In this document: positions 23,788 to 32,835 of the stretch, piece after piece
Layout of the letters: each line of letters begins with the position of its first letter
How positions within the stretch are numbered: position 1 is the first letter of the stretch
DNA from: a virus
DNA: 35,583 bases
IMG/VR virus record: IMGVR_UViG_3300042865_000086
Coordinates: 1-35,583 of that record
Reading direction: 5' to 3' (one strand)
The notes under the pieces: generated by a model
Told to the model about the DNA's origin: nothing
Databases searched by the model: none
What the model saw: only the letters and a program-made list of their open reading frames with translations
Position numbers and translations under genes: made by a program

Positions 23788-25316
23788 GTCTCATCAAAGC
23801 AAACGCAGTCCAAGTAGGACAATCACCTACAGCAACGCAGAACTTTACTCTGGCAGTGCCATCGTCACCAGATGGCACGATTAAGCTGGCACGGGGCAAT
23901 GCAGGCGCAACTACGCAGGATGTGATGAATGTGAGCAATGCTGGCGTTGTATCGTTTCCGCAAGGTCTTGGGAATATTAGCAATTCTACTGTGCTTTCAA
24001 CTGGATCAAATACTGCCCGTTCGCTTGCAGATCGTTTTGCTGATGCTGTAAATGTCAAAGATTTCGGTGCGGTAGGTAATGGAAATTATTATGGCCCCCC
24101 GCCAGTTAATTGGGTTGATGACACGGCGGCGATTAAAGCTGCAATAGCCTATACATTAACATCAGCAAGTGGTGCAGGAATTTATATTCCACGCGGAGTT
24201 TACAAAATTACGGAAACATTAGTAATACCACAGGAATGCGGCCCATTGATAATGAGTCCAAATGCGTATTTTGATTTCTTTCTTCCTAACGCATACGATT
24301 ATGCAATAGAAATAAATGCATCAAGCCAACCATATCTATCTACATTACGATCACAAAATGGAAATGGTATTGGAATAAAACTTTACGATACGCTTTATTC
24401 AACTTTAAATTTTGAACAAATACAATATTTCAAGGGTGGCATAGATTTGGTTGCAGAAAACCAAGTGTGCTATAATAATAATGTTACTTTTAATTTAATT
24501 GATGCTTCAGAGTTTGGAATCAGATTGCGTTCAGAATCTCCATTATGGTCTGTAGAGGGAAATGAAATTAAAGGTAATTTTCTTGTAACCACCCCAAGAG
24601 CAATTTGGTTAAAAGTTGGAACTGGTTGTAGAGGTGTGTTATGGAACAATATAGAATTAAATTTAATTCATGTTACATTACCATCTGATGGTGGAATTTA
24701 TTTTGAAAGGCAATTCCCAACCCTCGGAGACAATCAATCAATGGGGTATAATAGGATATTTGTAAAAACCTATTTTGATATGGACGATTTACTTGGCGTA
24801 TACCAAGGGCCGCATATCGGAGGTTCATTGCCAGCTCCAAGTAGTGGATTCGCTTATGTCCAGACAAACGAACTTGATATGGCAATCCCACCAACTGCAT
24901 CAAAAGCAGTATTAAATGCTATAGGAGATTTTCGCTTAACATTAAGGGGTGAACCGCAATTTCCCGGAGGAACAGTGCCTCCCCTTCAATGCCCAACATC
25001 CCCAATGTCGCAACCATCATTTAATGGAGGTATTGCTGTATTTAGACCAACAATATATCTTCGTCATACATGGACTGGAACATTTGGGCCGGGAACTATT
25101 CAATCTTGTTATTTCTACCATGTAGCAGGAACAAGAACGCAAACATCAACAAGAAAATATGTTGTAAATTCATTTAATGCAAATGCTAAAGATTTTAAAA
25201 TAGATGTATATGACAATTCACAATCCACAAATAATGAATTTTTAGTTCTTGTCCAAACACTTAATGGTGCGTCTGGGCCAATAGATATTGATTTCACTGT
25301 TACAATGCTACCATGA
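23784..25316 (+). CDS. Tailspike with pectate-lyase-type beta-helix
   Basis: 510 residues. An N-terminal adaptor (1-80, NVSNAGVVSFPQG) is followed by VNVKDFGAVGNG and DDTAAIKAAI at about 89-121, the classic entry to a right-handed beta-helix of phage depolymerase tailspikes. The rest is strand-rich with a beta-sandwich-like end. It probably binds or cuts host surface polysaccharide. The N-terminal adaptor is paralogous to the spike at 25792. The next gene encodes a separate S74-type chaperone domain. Confidence 0.82.
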   Translation: MSLIKANAVQVGQSPTATQNFTLAVPSSPDGTIKLARGNAGATTQDVMNVSNAGVVSFPQGLGNISNSTVLSTGSNTARSLADRFADAVNVKDFGAVGNGNYYGPPPVNWVDDTAAIKAAIAYTLTSASGAGIYIPRGVYKITETLVIPQECGPLIMSPNAYFDFFLPNAYDYAIEINASSQPYLSTLRSQNGNGIGIKLYDTLYSTLNFEQIQYFKGGIDLVAENQVCYNNNVTFNLIDASEFGIRLRSESPLWSVEGNEIKGNFLVTTPRAIWLKVGTGCRGVLWNNIELNLIHVTLPSDGGIYFERQFPTLGDNQSMGYNRIFVKTYFDMDDLLGVYQGPHIGGSLPAPSSGFAYVQTNELDMAIPPTASKAVLNAIGDFRLTLRGEPQFPGGTVPPLQCPTSPMSQPSFNGGIAVFRPTIYLRHTWTGTFGPGTIQSCYFYHVAGTRTQTSTRKYVVNSFNANAKDFKIDVYDNSQSTNNEFLVLVQTLNGASGPIDIDFTVTMLP

Positions 25317-25789
25317 TTATGAAAGATGAAAATTTTATTATAGCTAAAACGGCAGACAAAAGAGATAAAACAAAAATCAAGGACACAAATCTTGGTCTTG
25401 ATTTTATTAAATCTTTACGTCCCGTAGATTATATTCTTGATGTAAGAAATGATTATTTGACAGAAGCTCCAGAACCAATTAAATTTAATTCTTCTGAAGA
25501 AGAAAGAGCTGAATACATTGTAAAATACAACAAATGGCTTGAAGAAAATAAACTTCAAAACATATCTCCAAATGGAACGCATGAGAGAGTTCGCTTCCAT
25601 CATGGGTTGATTGCTCAAGAAGTTAAGTCAGTTCTTGAATCTAAAGGTATTGACTTCGGTGGATTCCAAGATAGAAAAATTAAAGGTGGAGAAGATGTTC
25701 TTGGTATTGTATATGAAGAACTGATTGCTCCACTTATCAAATCAGTCCAAGAACTCTCCTCTAAAGTAGAGGCATTAGAATCTAAATAA
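25313..25789 (+). CDS. Free-standing S74-type intramolecular-chaperone domain
   Basis: 158 residues that look like a complete S74 endosialidase chaperone domain: TADKRDKTKIKD start, LGLDFIKSLRPVDY, HHGLIAQEVKSVL at 96-108, and a coiled-coil end (LIKSVQELSSKVEALE). In fused versions the cleavage site is Ser-Asp; here the matching place is Ala14-Asp15. Its gene overlaps the tailspike stop by ATGA. It probably folds the upstream tailspike in trans, with no need for self-cleavage; that is inference. Confidence 0.78.
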   Translation: MIMKDENFIIAKTADKRDKTKIKDTNLGLDFIKSLRPVDYILDVRNDYLTEAPEPIKFNSSEEERAEYIVKYNKWLEENKLQNISPNGTHERVRFHHGLIAQEVKSVLESKGIDFGGFQDRKIKGGEDVLGIVYEELIAPLIKSVQELSSKVEALESK

Positions 25790-25791
25790 AC

Positions 25792-26538
25792 ATGAGCGCA
25801 AACATTAAAGCATCAGTAGACGGAACACAGGCAATCATTGGCGTAGGTGGCGTTGACCAGATGACTGTGAGCAACGCTGGCGTAGTGACGGCAAACAGCT
25901 TTGTAGGGGCAATCAGCAATACCAATGTTACGGCAACCGGATCGACTACGGCAAGGACATTGGCGAATAGGTTTGCTGATGTGGTCAATGTGAAAGATTT
26001 TGGAGCAGTAGGAAACGGAACTGATGCCACTGCTGCATTTAATTCTGCTGCTTCGGAAGCAGGTATTGCTGGATGTTCTGTATATGTGCCAAAAGGTAAT
26101 TATTTAATTTCAGCAGCAACAACAAATTGCCAATGGATATTGGATAGTGGTGCTGTAATTACTGGACTTTCATCAATACCAACAACAACATATCCACTAC
26201 AAGATACATCAAGGCTTACCGGAAATGTATTTCATTTGAATGGAAAAACAACATCCACACTTCCAACTGTAAATATTGGATCATCTAACCATTGGTTGAC
26301 AAAAACATGGAAATATGTTTCAGAATTTCTTCCAAAGTTAAATGTTACAAATGAAGATGGATTGCCTGCTGCATATTTTTCTACATTGGTTAAATCTGGA
26401 ACTCCAGCTTCAGTTGGATTTTCAATAGGAACAACAACAGTAAACAATGATTCAAGCGCATCTCCGAATGGAGCATGGGGAATTTACAATGAAACAATTC
26501 GGGGAGCCGCAGTAGGACTAAATCAATGCGGAATTTAG
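25792..26538 (+). CDS. Tailspike, N-terminal part (frame-interrupted)
   Basis: 248 residues: adaptor region, then VNVKDFGAVGNGTDATAAF as in the spike at 23784, then strands that break off at a stop (26536-26538). The open frame continues as the ORF at 26526, with matching tailspike character. One extra base just before 26524 would join the two as GLNAMRNLGN. So this is most likely one gene of about 590 codons with a one-base deletion or a sequencing error, not two proteins. Confidence 0.7.
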   Translation: MSANIKASVDGTQAIIGVGGVDQMTVSNAGVVTANSFVGAISNTNVTATGSTTARTLANRFADVVNVKDFGAVGNGTDATAAFNSAASEAGIAGCSVYVPKGNYLISAATTNCQWILDSGAVITGLSSIPTTTYPLQDTSRLTGNVFHLNGKTTSTLPTVNIGSSNHWLTKTWKYVSEFLPKLNVTNEDGLPAAYFSTLVKSGTPASVGFSIGTTTVNNDSSASPNGAWGIYNETIRGAAVGLNQCGI

Positions 26539-27557
26539 GAAATACAGTTGATGTAAATCCTCTGAACGCATTTGGTAACGGAATAACTCCAAATATTTGG
26601 ATTTCATGTGGAGGTGGATCATCCGCTCCATTGGGAAATACAGGAAATGATTGTTCTTTAGCAATTGGAATTATTTCTAATAACAAAAAATATGGCCGAG
26701 GAATTGTTATTAGAGATAACTCAATTAATACGATTGGTAACTTTGGAACTACAATGAACGAAGCTATTGCAATTCCGAAACTCTATGGAATAGCTTGGTA
26801 TGATTCAACTGGCCCATCAAGCACATTGAATGGCGAACTCCATGATAGAACAGTAATTTCTGCAACGCAAACTACTTGCGCTTTTGATAGATCATTAAAG
26901 GCCGTTCCCGGTGTCGCAACAACTGCTGGAGATGCAATTTATAGACATCAATTCTGGAACAATAATGTTTCATCATTTCAATTACGCGGCGAGCATTTGG
27001 TTATCCAAATGGAAAACTTCTCTGGAACAGATTCCCGTGTAGCACAACAATGGACTGCAAAAAATCAAGGTGCAGGTTTTTCTGGATTCCACATTAACTT
27101 TGCATCGCAACTATCGTTTGCTCCAATTGATGACAATACACATCTATTGGGTCATCCATCTTATCGTTGGAATACGATTTATTGCACAAACGCAACAATC
27201 AACACATCGGATGCTCGTCAAAAACAACAAATCAGAAGTGCAAATGACTCTGAAAAGAATGTTGCTACAAAATTGAAGAGTGCTATCAAGGCATTCAAAT
27301 TCAACGAAGCAGTTGAAAAGAAAGGTTCAGATAAAGCAAGATGGCACTTCGGAGTAATTGCACAAGAAGTGAAAGAAATTTTTGAATCAGAAGGATTGAA
27401 TGCAGAAGAATATGGATTGTTCTGCTATGATGAATGGGATTCAAAAGAAGAAATTAAAGACGAAAAAGGAAATGTTCTTACATACGGAAGAGAATCTGGT
27501 AACGCTTACGGAGTAAGATACGAAGAGCTTCTTTCATTCTTGATTACAAACCTATGA
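26526..27557 (+). CDS. Tailspike, C-terminal part with S74 chaperone domain
   Basis: 343 codons in a different frame from 25792. It continues the spike (NLGNTVDVNPLNAFGNG, NNKKYGRGIVIRDNSI), has a beta-rich tip region, then an S74 chaperone domain from Ser228-Asp229 (NTSDARQKQQI) with FGVIAQEVKEIFES and a YGVRYEELLSFL end. Here the cleavage Ser-Asp is intact, unlike the free-standing domain at 25313. If the frameshift is real, this part would need its own start or frameshifting to be made. Confidence 0.7.
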   Translation: MRNLGNTVDVNPLNAFGNGITPNIWISCGGGSSAPLGNTGNDCSLAIGIISNNKKYGRGIVIRDNSINTIGNFGTTMNEAIAIPKLYGIAWYDSTGPSSTLNGELHDRTVISATQTTCAFDRSLKAVPGVATTAGDAIYRHQFWNNNVSSFQLRGEHLVIQMENFSGTDSRVAQQWTAKNQGAGFSGFHINFASQLSFAPIDDNTHLLGHPSYRWNTIYCTNATINTSDARQKQQIRSANDSEKNVATKLKSAIKAFKFNEAVEKKGSDKARWHFGVIAQEVKEIFESEGLNAEEYGLFCYDEWDSKEEIKDEKGNVLTYGRESGNAYGVRYEELLSFLITNL

Positions 27558-27715
27558 AAATTGAATTAAACGAACAACAGTTACAAGTATTGAGTGCAGC
27601 ATTGATGGAAATCCCGTATCGAATGGCAGCACCCTTGATTAGTCATATCAATCAACAGATTCAAAGTCAGAAAGAATCTGATAGCAGCAATGATTCTCAA
27701 CCTCAATCAGTCTGA
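27554..27715 (+). CDS. Small helical protein after tailspike
   Basis: 53 residues (MKIELNEQQLQVLSAALMEI), a helical first half and a Gln/Ser-rich tail. ATGA overlap with the tailspike stop. Short proteins with a similar opening are common near phage fibre genes; no function known. Confidence 0.6.
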   Translation: MKIELNEQQLQVLSAALMEIPYRMAAPLISHINQQIQSQKESDSSNDSQPQSV

Positions 27716-27718
27716 TTT

Positions 27719-27925
27719 ATGGAAATAGATTCAGACTATTCATACTGGGAGAAAAGATTTATTTCTGGAGTAGATATTTCTGCATATAGTATAATAAACG
27801 AAACAAAAAACAAAAATTATTTACAAGATGAGCCTTTGCACACCATGCCCTCCATGCGACACGGAATACCCGTTGCTATGCGAACCACTCGAAACAACCG
27901 CCAATGGCAAACGACTGGTAGTTGA
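27719..27925 (+). CDS. Small hypothetical protein overlapping next gene
   Basis: 68 codons (MEIDSDYSYWEKRFISGVDI). The start lies three T after a stop (TGATTTATGG), the same context as the genes at 14176, 30656 and 33924, which supports it. The second half overlaps the gene at 27828 in another frame and has an unusual Arg/Met/Thr composition, so the true end or reality is uncertain. Confidence 0.42.
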   Translation: MEIDSDYSYWEKRFISGVDISAYSIINETKNKNYLQDEPLHTMPSMRHGIPVAMRTTRNNRQWQTTGS

Positions 27926-28634
27926 AGACTCTGCTGCTTGTCAGAAGACAATTCAGAGTCCAGTTGCCCAGCAAGTCTTAAAGACTGATGGTGCTGGAAA
28001 TCTGACTTGGACAAACGGGGCTAACAGCACTGTTCTTGGAAAAGACTCTACTGGTAAAGTTGAGTTTGCTACGATCAATAGCGTCCTTCAATCTGGCCCA
28101 GTTGATCTTGGTAGCCAGCCATTGACTACTACTGGAGCATTGACTGTAGGTTCACTTTCTCCAACGCTTGCTATTACAGCATCGTCGCTGACTGTTTCTG
28201 GTGCAACATCTACTGGATCATTGAGCGTGAGCGGGGCGACATCAACTGCCGCGATTACTTCCAGCAGCACTATCCTTGCTAATGGTAATTCATCTAAGAT
28301 TGGATACAATACTGGTGCTGGCGGGTCGGCTACTCAAGGTGCAGGAGCAAAGACCAATCCTGTTACGATCAATCGTCCTACTGGAATTATCGTAACCGAT
28401 AACGCTGCTCTCGCGTCCGCTACTGCCGTTACATTTAACTTGAGCAATTCGGTTATCGAGGCTACGGACATTGTTGTTGTAAGTCACATCTCTGGAGGAA
28501 CGCTTGGTGCATACAACTTTGCGGTAGCTCCAGCGGCAGGCAATGCTAACATCGTGATTAGGAACATTACCGCAGGAAGTTTGTCTGAAGCACTGACATT
28601 GCGCTTTATCGTAATCAAGAGTGTCAACGCCTAA
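27828..28634 (+). CDS. Cys-rich-headed tail appendage protein
   Basis: 268 residues. Cys-rich start MSLCTPCPPCDTEYPLLCE, then a Ser/Thr/Gly-rich repetitive middle (LTVSGATSTGSLSVSGATST) typical of fibre shafts, and a strand-rich C-terminal domain. Probably a fibre or appendage that attaches to the nozzle, whose gene follows with a TAATG overlap. Palindrome site 11 lies in the codons for IIVTDN. Confidence 0.7.
   Translation: MSLCTPCPPCDTEYPLLCEPLETTANGKRLVVEDSAACQKTIQSPVAQQVLKTDGAGNLTWTNGANSTVLGKDSTGKVEFATINSVLQSGPVDLGSQPLTTTGALTVGSLSPTLAITASSLTVSGATSTGSLSVSGATSTAAITSSSTILANGNSSKIGYNTGAGGSATQGAGAKTNPVTINRPTGIIVTDNAALASATAVTFNLSNSVIEATDIVVVSHISGGTLGAYNFAVAPAAGNANIVIRNITAGSLSEALTLRFIVIKSVNA
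28387..28402. promoter_or_regulatory. Palindrome site 11, inside appendage gene
   Basis: TTATCGTAACCGATAA, full consensus match within coding sequence. Confidence 0.7.
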
Positions 28635-30652
28635 TGCCAGCCGAAGGATCAGTCTTTGATGGATTCACAAGTATCATCGCGCAAGACGCAGATACTCATC
28701 CATCGTATTTACCAGAGTCTGTAGTAGCAGAGTCGGTTAATAGGACATTTCGAGGCGGCATTAACCGAACAAGACCAAGTATTCGGAACATCCCGATTAT
28801 GGCTGGAGACGGAGAATCCGAGACTATCGTTAACGATATTCAGAATGGTAACTTCCAAGGTGCGTATCCATATCGTTCAACCAACTTGCGAACGAGCGAT
28901 GGTATCCTGCTATCGGTATCTGGGATTATCTACTTTCTGAAGATGGTAAACAACCGAGCGTTTGCCTACAAGGTAATCGAAGGAAACGATCCGGGCATGA
29001 TGCACACATTCTTCGTGCAAGCTGAAGATCGAGCGTATATCCAAAATGGCTACCAAAATGCCATAGCATGGGATGGGGTATTAGGAACACTGACAGCAAG
29101 TGAAATCCAGAACGGAGACTACTGCGAGATTGTTTCGCTTGGAGATGGGGTTACAAATACAAACTTTACTTTGATCGGCGCACCATCCAATACAGTCGGA
29201 GTTAAGTTCACCGCAGTCATCACAGATACTCAAAGGGGAACAGGGACAGGCACAGTTAAGCTACCTGCCTACCGACTGAACCCATACTTGGCAAAGATGC
29301 CGATTGGAACGATCATGGAGTATGCTTTTGGGCGAGTCTTTGTTTCTGACAGGTTCAACCAAATCTACGCATCTGACATCATCTATGGTGGCGGGTTCAC
29401 GGATACCAAGAATACGGAGAACTTCACCGAGATAGGATACTGGGCAGAAGGTGGCGCGTTCTCAACTCCAGCCATGATGGGAAACATTACAGGCATGAAG
29501 GTCATGCCAGAGTTAGGATACAACCTTCGCGGCCAAGGTCAGCTAGTAGTCCTTACAGGAAACGGAGCATTCTCAATGGATGTCTCTCTACCAAGGTCAC
29601 AATGGAACACATCGAACATCCAGCGTATCTCACTCCTTGGGCGCGGATGCACCAGCCCTAATCTTGCATTGGTAAACTCCGAACTTTGGTTCAGATCACA
29701 CGATGGTTGGGCGTTCTATTCCAATACTCAATCCGAGTTCAATAGATACTTCTCCCTTCGTAAACTATCGAGGGATGTGAACAAGTGGGTATCAAATGAT
29801 ACCCCGTGGATGAAGCAATTCGCTTCGACTATCTTTTTCGACAACTACCTCATCAATACTGTTTCACCACAGACCTACCGAGCAGAAGGCGTAGAAGGAC
29901 TGAACAGGTTTCATAGGGGCATGGTTGTTCTCGACCTCGACCAATCCTCAACTCCAGCACCGGACGCACAACTATCATTCCGCTGGAATGGAGTATGGAC
30001 AGGCATCAGGCCAACCCAACTTCTGACTGCACTGATCCAAGGCGAAAAGCGGGGATTCGGATTCTCATTCGACAAAGACAACAAGAACCGCCTATACGAG
30101 TTCACAATAGCTCAAGGCGATGACTACGGCCCGAATGGAAGCAGGCAGATTGAATCCTTCTTCACAACTGGTAGGTATGACTTCAACCGAAGCGGGGCTA
30201 CCAACAAGTTCCTCCGTAAAAAGATTACTGGTGGAGAAATGTGGATGAGTGAGATTAAAGGTGAAGTAGATAGCTACGTCGATTTCCGCGCAGACTCTAA
30301 CCCTTGCTGGTCACAACTCAAAGTGCCTACGACATTCGGGTGCGATCCATGCTCACCAGTAGTAACTGAATGCTTCCCACAGCGGGGTGGTAATCGTTAC
30401 AAACGCTACAAGTTTAACACACCTGACCCAAGTGAGTGCAATGACTTGGCAGGCATTCCATCAGTAGAAGGAAGCGAGTTCCAGATCAAAGTCAACCTCA
30501 CTGGCGCAGCTACAGTTGACCGAGTAAGGTTGATGGCAAACATCAAGAACAACGATGACTCTCCGGTTGGCGACTGCCCAGAAGAAAATCAAGAGTGTGA
30601 ACCATTTTTGTGTTGCCAAGAGAAATACTGGAACTACAATATCGTGAACTAA
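28634..30652 (+). CDS. Probable tail nozzle protein
   Basis: 672 residues. Strand-rich repeats with Trp and Tyr across 60-560 (such as GRVFVSDRFNQIYASDI, SELWFRSHDGWAFYS) suggest a propeller-like fold as in podovirus nozzle proteins (the T7 gp12 role). The last 110 residues are Cys-rich: nine Cys, including CDPC, CPEENQEC and CC. It precedes the adaptor-like gene at 31388. Assignment is from size, fold character and neighbours; moderate confidence. Confidence 0.62.
   Translation: MPAEGSVFDGFTSIIAQDADTHPSYLPESVVAESVNRTFRGGINRTRPSIRNIPIMAGDGESETIVNDIQNGNFQGAYPYRSTNLRTSDGILLSVSGIIYFLKMVNNRAFAYKVIEGNDPGMMHTFFVQAEDRAYIQNGYQNAIAWDGVLGTLTASEIQNGDYCEIVSLGDGVTNTNFTLIGAPSNTVGVKFTAVITDTQRGTGTGTVKLPAYRLNPYLAKMPIGTIMEYAFGRVFVSDRFNQIYASDIIYGGGFTDTKNTENFTEIGYWAEGGAFSTPAMMGNITGMKVMPELGYNLRGQGQLVVLTGNGAFSMDVSLPRSQWNTSNIQRISLLGRGCTSPNLALVNSELWFRSHDGWAFYSNTQSEFNRYFSLRKLSRDVNKWVSNDTPWMKQFASTIFFDNYLINTVSPQTYRAEGVEGLNRFHRGMVVLDLDQSSTPAPDAQLSFRWNGVWTGIRPTQLLTALIQGEKRGFGFSFDKDNKNRLYEFTIAQGDDYGPNGSRQIESFFTTGRYDFNRSGATNKFLRKKITGGEMWMSEIKGEVDSYVDFRADSNPCWSQLKVPTTFGCDPCSPVVTECFPQRGGNRYKRYKFNTPDPSECNDLAGIPSVEGSEFQIKVNLTGAATVDRVRLMANIKNNDDSPVGDCPEENQECEPFLCCQEKYWNYNIVN
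28824..28839. promoter_or_regulatory. Palindrome site 12, inside nozzle gene
   Basis: CTATCGTTAACGATAT, matching the core with two terminal mismatches. Only 437 bases from site 11, the closest pair in the window. Confidence 0.65.
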
Positions 30653-30655
30653 TTT

Positions 30656-31180
30656 ATGGACAATCAGTCTTCATCGCCAGCACTTACATTTCCAAATGTC
30701 CCAGATGACTTCTGTCCAACTGGTAACTGGCAGAATGTATTCCAAGTATTCATTGATGAAGTTCTGACTAACGGAACGATCAATGTTCCGGGATTGGGCG
30801 ATGTAACTCCAGCGCAAGTTGCTCAAATCAACGAAGACCTTGCTGACCAGCAGAGTCAGATTTCGGCAAATACGACGAACATCACAAATCTAACTACGCA
30901 GGTTAACGCTATTCCTGTAGTCAATGTTAGAAGGGGTGTAGTAACAGGAGTGCCTTCGGTTCCAGCCGACTCAATTCAAACAGTTTCTTTTACTGCACTT
31001 CCAAGTGTAAACTATGCAGTATCAATTACCCCAGTTTGCACTGGCACAATTGGAACTTCTGCGACTCCTTTATTTTCACTAAATGACGGGAGCAAAACAA
31101 CGACTGGATTTTCAATTCGTGTCGAAAACAACATTTCAAACATAACGAGTATTGAATGGATGGCAGTTCATACTTCGTAA
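30656..31180 (+). CDS. Virion-associated protein of unknown role
   Basis: 174 residues. A Pro-rich start (SSPALTFPNVPDDFCPTGNW), a helical/coiled part (QINEDLADQQSQISANTTNI) and a beta-rich domain with VNYAVSITPVCTG. It looks like a small fibre or appendage with a trimeric coil. Starts in TAATTTATGG context 3 bases after the nozzle stop. Confidence 0.65.
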   Translation: MDNQSSSPALTFPNVPDDFCPTGNWQNVFQVFIDEVLTNGTINVPGLGDVTPAQVAQINEDLADQQSQISANTTNITNLTTQVNAIPVVNVRRGVVTGVPSVPADSIQTVSFTALPSVNYAVSITPVCTGTIGTSATPLFSLNDGSKTTTGFSIRVENNISNITSIEWMAVHTS

Positions 31181-31207
31181 TAAACAAGCCATAAGAAAAC
31201 TAAATAT

Positions 31208-31366
31208 ATGACAACACTAAAAGGAACTGATCCTAAACTCGTTAGCGGTGGTTCGCCAACCCGTGGAAGCATCCGTGAAGGTATGGGCAATATGCCTAAC
31301 CTCGGAGCCAAAAAGCCAAGCATCTACACGACTGCTGGCACTCCAAAGCAAGGCTACCAGAAATAA
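31208..31366 (+). CDS. Small Gly/Pro/Lys-rich protein, 52 aa
   Basis: An ATG at 31208 opens a 52-codon frame: MTTLKGTDPKLVSGGSPTRG, GMGNMPNLGAKKPSIYTTAG. Disordered and basic. Its stop is immediately followed by palindrome site 13. Supported by filling an otherwise empty 200-base gap and by an A/T-rich start context like its neighbours. Confidence 0.6.
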   Translation: MTTLKGTDPKLVSGGSPTRGSIREGMGNMPNLGAKKPSIYTTAGTPKQGYQK

Positions 31367-31382
31367 TTATCGGAAACGATAA
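31367..31382. promoter_or_regulatory. Palindrome site 13, before 31388 start
   Basis: TTATCGGAAACGATAA, full consensus match, directly after a stop codon (31366) and 5 bases before the ATG at 31388. Confidence 0.75.
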
Positions 31383-31387
31383 TCCCT

Positions 31388-32350
31388 ATGGCTGATACCC
31401 TCGAAGAGATGGTAGAGCTTGTTAAGGGTTTCGTCGGCGACTCTGGCACTTGTTCATACGAGCGCGGAGTCAAGGCCGTAAACCAAGCACGGCGACTGCT
31501 ATGGAATAAGCGAAGCTGGACAAGCCAAGAAGAGTATGTCCAAATCTGCTGTGTGAACGATTGTTTCACGCTGCCAGCCCGATACGAGCAAATCAAACTA
31601 GCTTGGATCGGGAATGAATCAACGTCTCTAGCAGACGAATGGTTCAATGCGACCAACGCTTTCGCTCTCCATGCGGATCACTCATGCCATAGAGGAATCG
31701 TAGAGGTAGGAGGACTCCATGTCCTCTTCCGTGATTATACTACGCATCCATACCAAATCGGAGTAATGGCCGAGGAAACTGAAGACATCGGCGTAGAGTT
31801 GATGTTTGAAGCGCAAGACCAGTATGACACCTACCACAAGGTTAAGGTAGCTACTGCCAATCCTCCAACGCTGGCTAAGTCTGATCTCCTTGTAAAAGGG
31901 ATTCGGTCAGTAACCAAGCCAGTAACTAAAGGTAGGATTCGGGTGTATGCCTACGATACAGCATTGGAAGCAAAGACGCTGATAGCAATCTATCAACCGA
32001 ACGATGCTAACCCAACCTTCCGTAGGTTCAAAGCACCCAAGACCTGCGAGTGTATTACGCTTTACGCATCGAAGAAATACTTTGATTTGACCGATCCAAA
32101 GGAATTAGTTGAGTTCATCCCAGATGCGATGATCTATGCTGTGCTGGCATTAAACTCGCGTGAGAATCGCAAGGCGCAGGAGTTCTTGAGTAACCTATCC
32201 CTTGCTGTGCAAGAGCAAGAGAAGGAAATGTCAAGTGTAGAGATACCAACTGCCGCTCCAATCCGCTTCGCTAACTATAGCAGAGCAGATAACCTAATCG
32301 GGTCTGATCTACTGTCTCCCTCACCAAACGATTACTTCCTTTCAAGATGA
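31388..32350 (+). CDS. Probable tail adaptor (gp11/gp4-like) protein
   Basis: 320 residues, mixed helix and strand. Features include a helical start (DTLEEMVELVKGFVGDSGTC) and ERGVKAVNQARRLLWNKRSW, the pattern of the helical head-tail adaptors of podoviruses. Several Cys pairs (ICCVNDC, CEC). The place among nozzle and internal virion genes fits a ring protein linking portal to nozzle. ATGA overlap with the next gene. Confidence 0.6.
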   Translation: MADTLEEMVELVKGFVGDSGTCSYERGVKAVNQARRLLWNKRSWTSQEEYVQICCVNDCFTLPARYEQIKLAWIGNESTSLADEWFNATNAFALHADHSCHRGIVEVGGLHVLFRDYTTHPYQIGVMAEETEDIGVELMFEAQDQYDTYHKVKVATANPPTLAKSDLLVKGIRSVTKPVTKGRIRVYAYDTALEAKTLIAIYQPNDANPTFRRFKAPKTCECITLYASKKYFDLTDPKELVEFIPDAMIYAVLALNSRENRKAQEFLSNLSLAVQEQEKEMSSVEIPTAAPIRFANYSRADNLIGSDLLSPSPNDYFLSR

Positions 32351-32835
32351 CGCTGACAATCCCAGATAAGATTGATGCAAGGAATGTCGTTGGATATGGT
32401 GATCCAGACTACGAGCTTAATCTAATGGACTTGGAGATTCTGAAACTCCCTCCAAGGGAATGTCCGCTGGTTCACAAGTTCACTCCGGGAATGTATATTC
32501 GGGAAATCTATATGCCGAAGGATACGATCCTTACTACTCTTCTCCATCTGACTACTCATCCCTTCTTCGTAATGAAAGGTGATGTGACTGTCTGGTATCA
32601 TGGTATCCCTGCCCACCGCTACAAAACAGGCTATACTGGCATCACAGAAGCAGGAACGAGGCGAATGCTCTACACCCATAGAGACACAATCTGGACTACC
32701 TGCCATGTAACTGATTTAACTGATCCAGACGAAATTATTGACACAATCACTTCTAGAGACTTTAATCCCCACATCGCCAAGGAAGACCCAAGGGTGCAGA
32801 AGTGGCGTCATAACCGAACCGATCTAATCAAATGA
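32347..32835 (+). CDS. Cupin-like domain protein in the virion operon
   Basis: 162 residues. A run of strands with FTPGMYIREIYMPKDTIL, HPFFVMKGDVTVWY and RRMLYTHRDTIWTTCHVTD has the layout of a small cupin barrel (xGxxxREI...MKGDVxVW...). His-containing positions at each strand could bind metal, but a full metal triad is not clear. Cupin-like proteins in phages may be structural; role unknown. Confidence 0.65.
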   Translation: MTLTIPDKIDARNVVGYGDPDYELNLMDLEILKLPPRECPLVHKFTPGMYIREIYMPKDTILTTLLHLTTHPFFVMKGDVTVWYHGIPAHRYKTGYTGITEAGTRRMLYTHRDTIWTTCHVTDLTDPDEIIDTITSRDFNPHIAKEDPRVQKWRHNRTDLIK

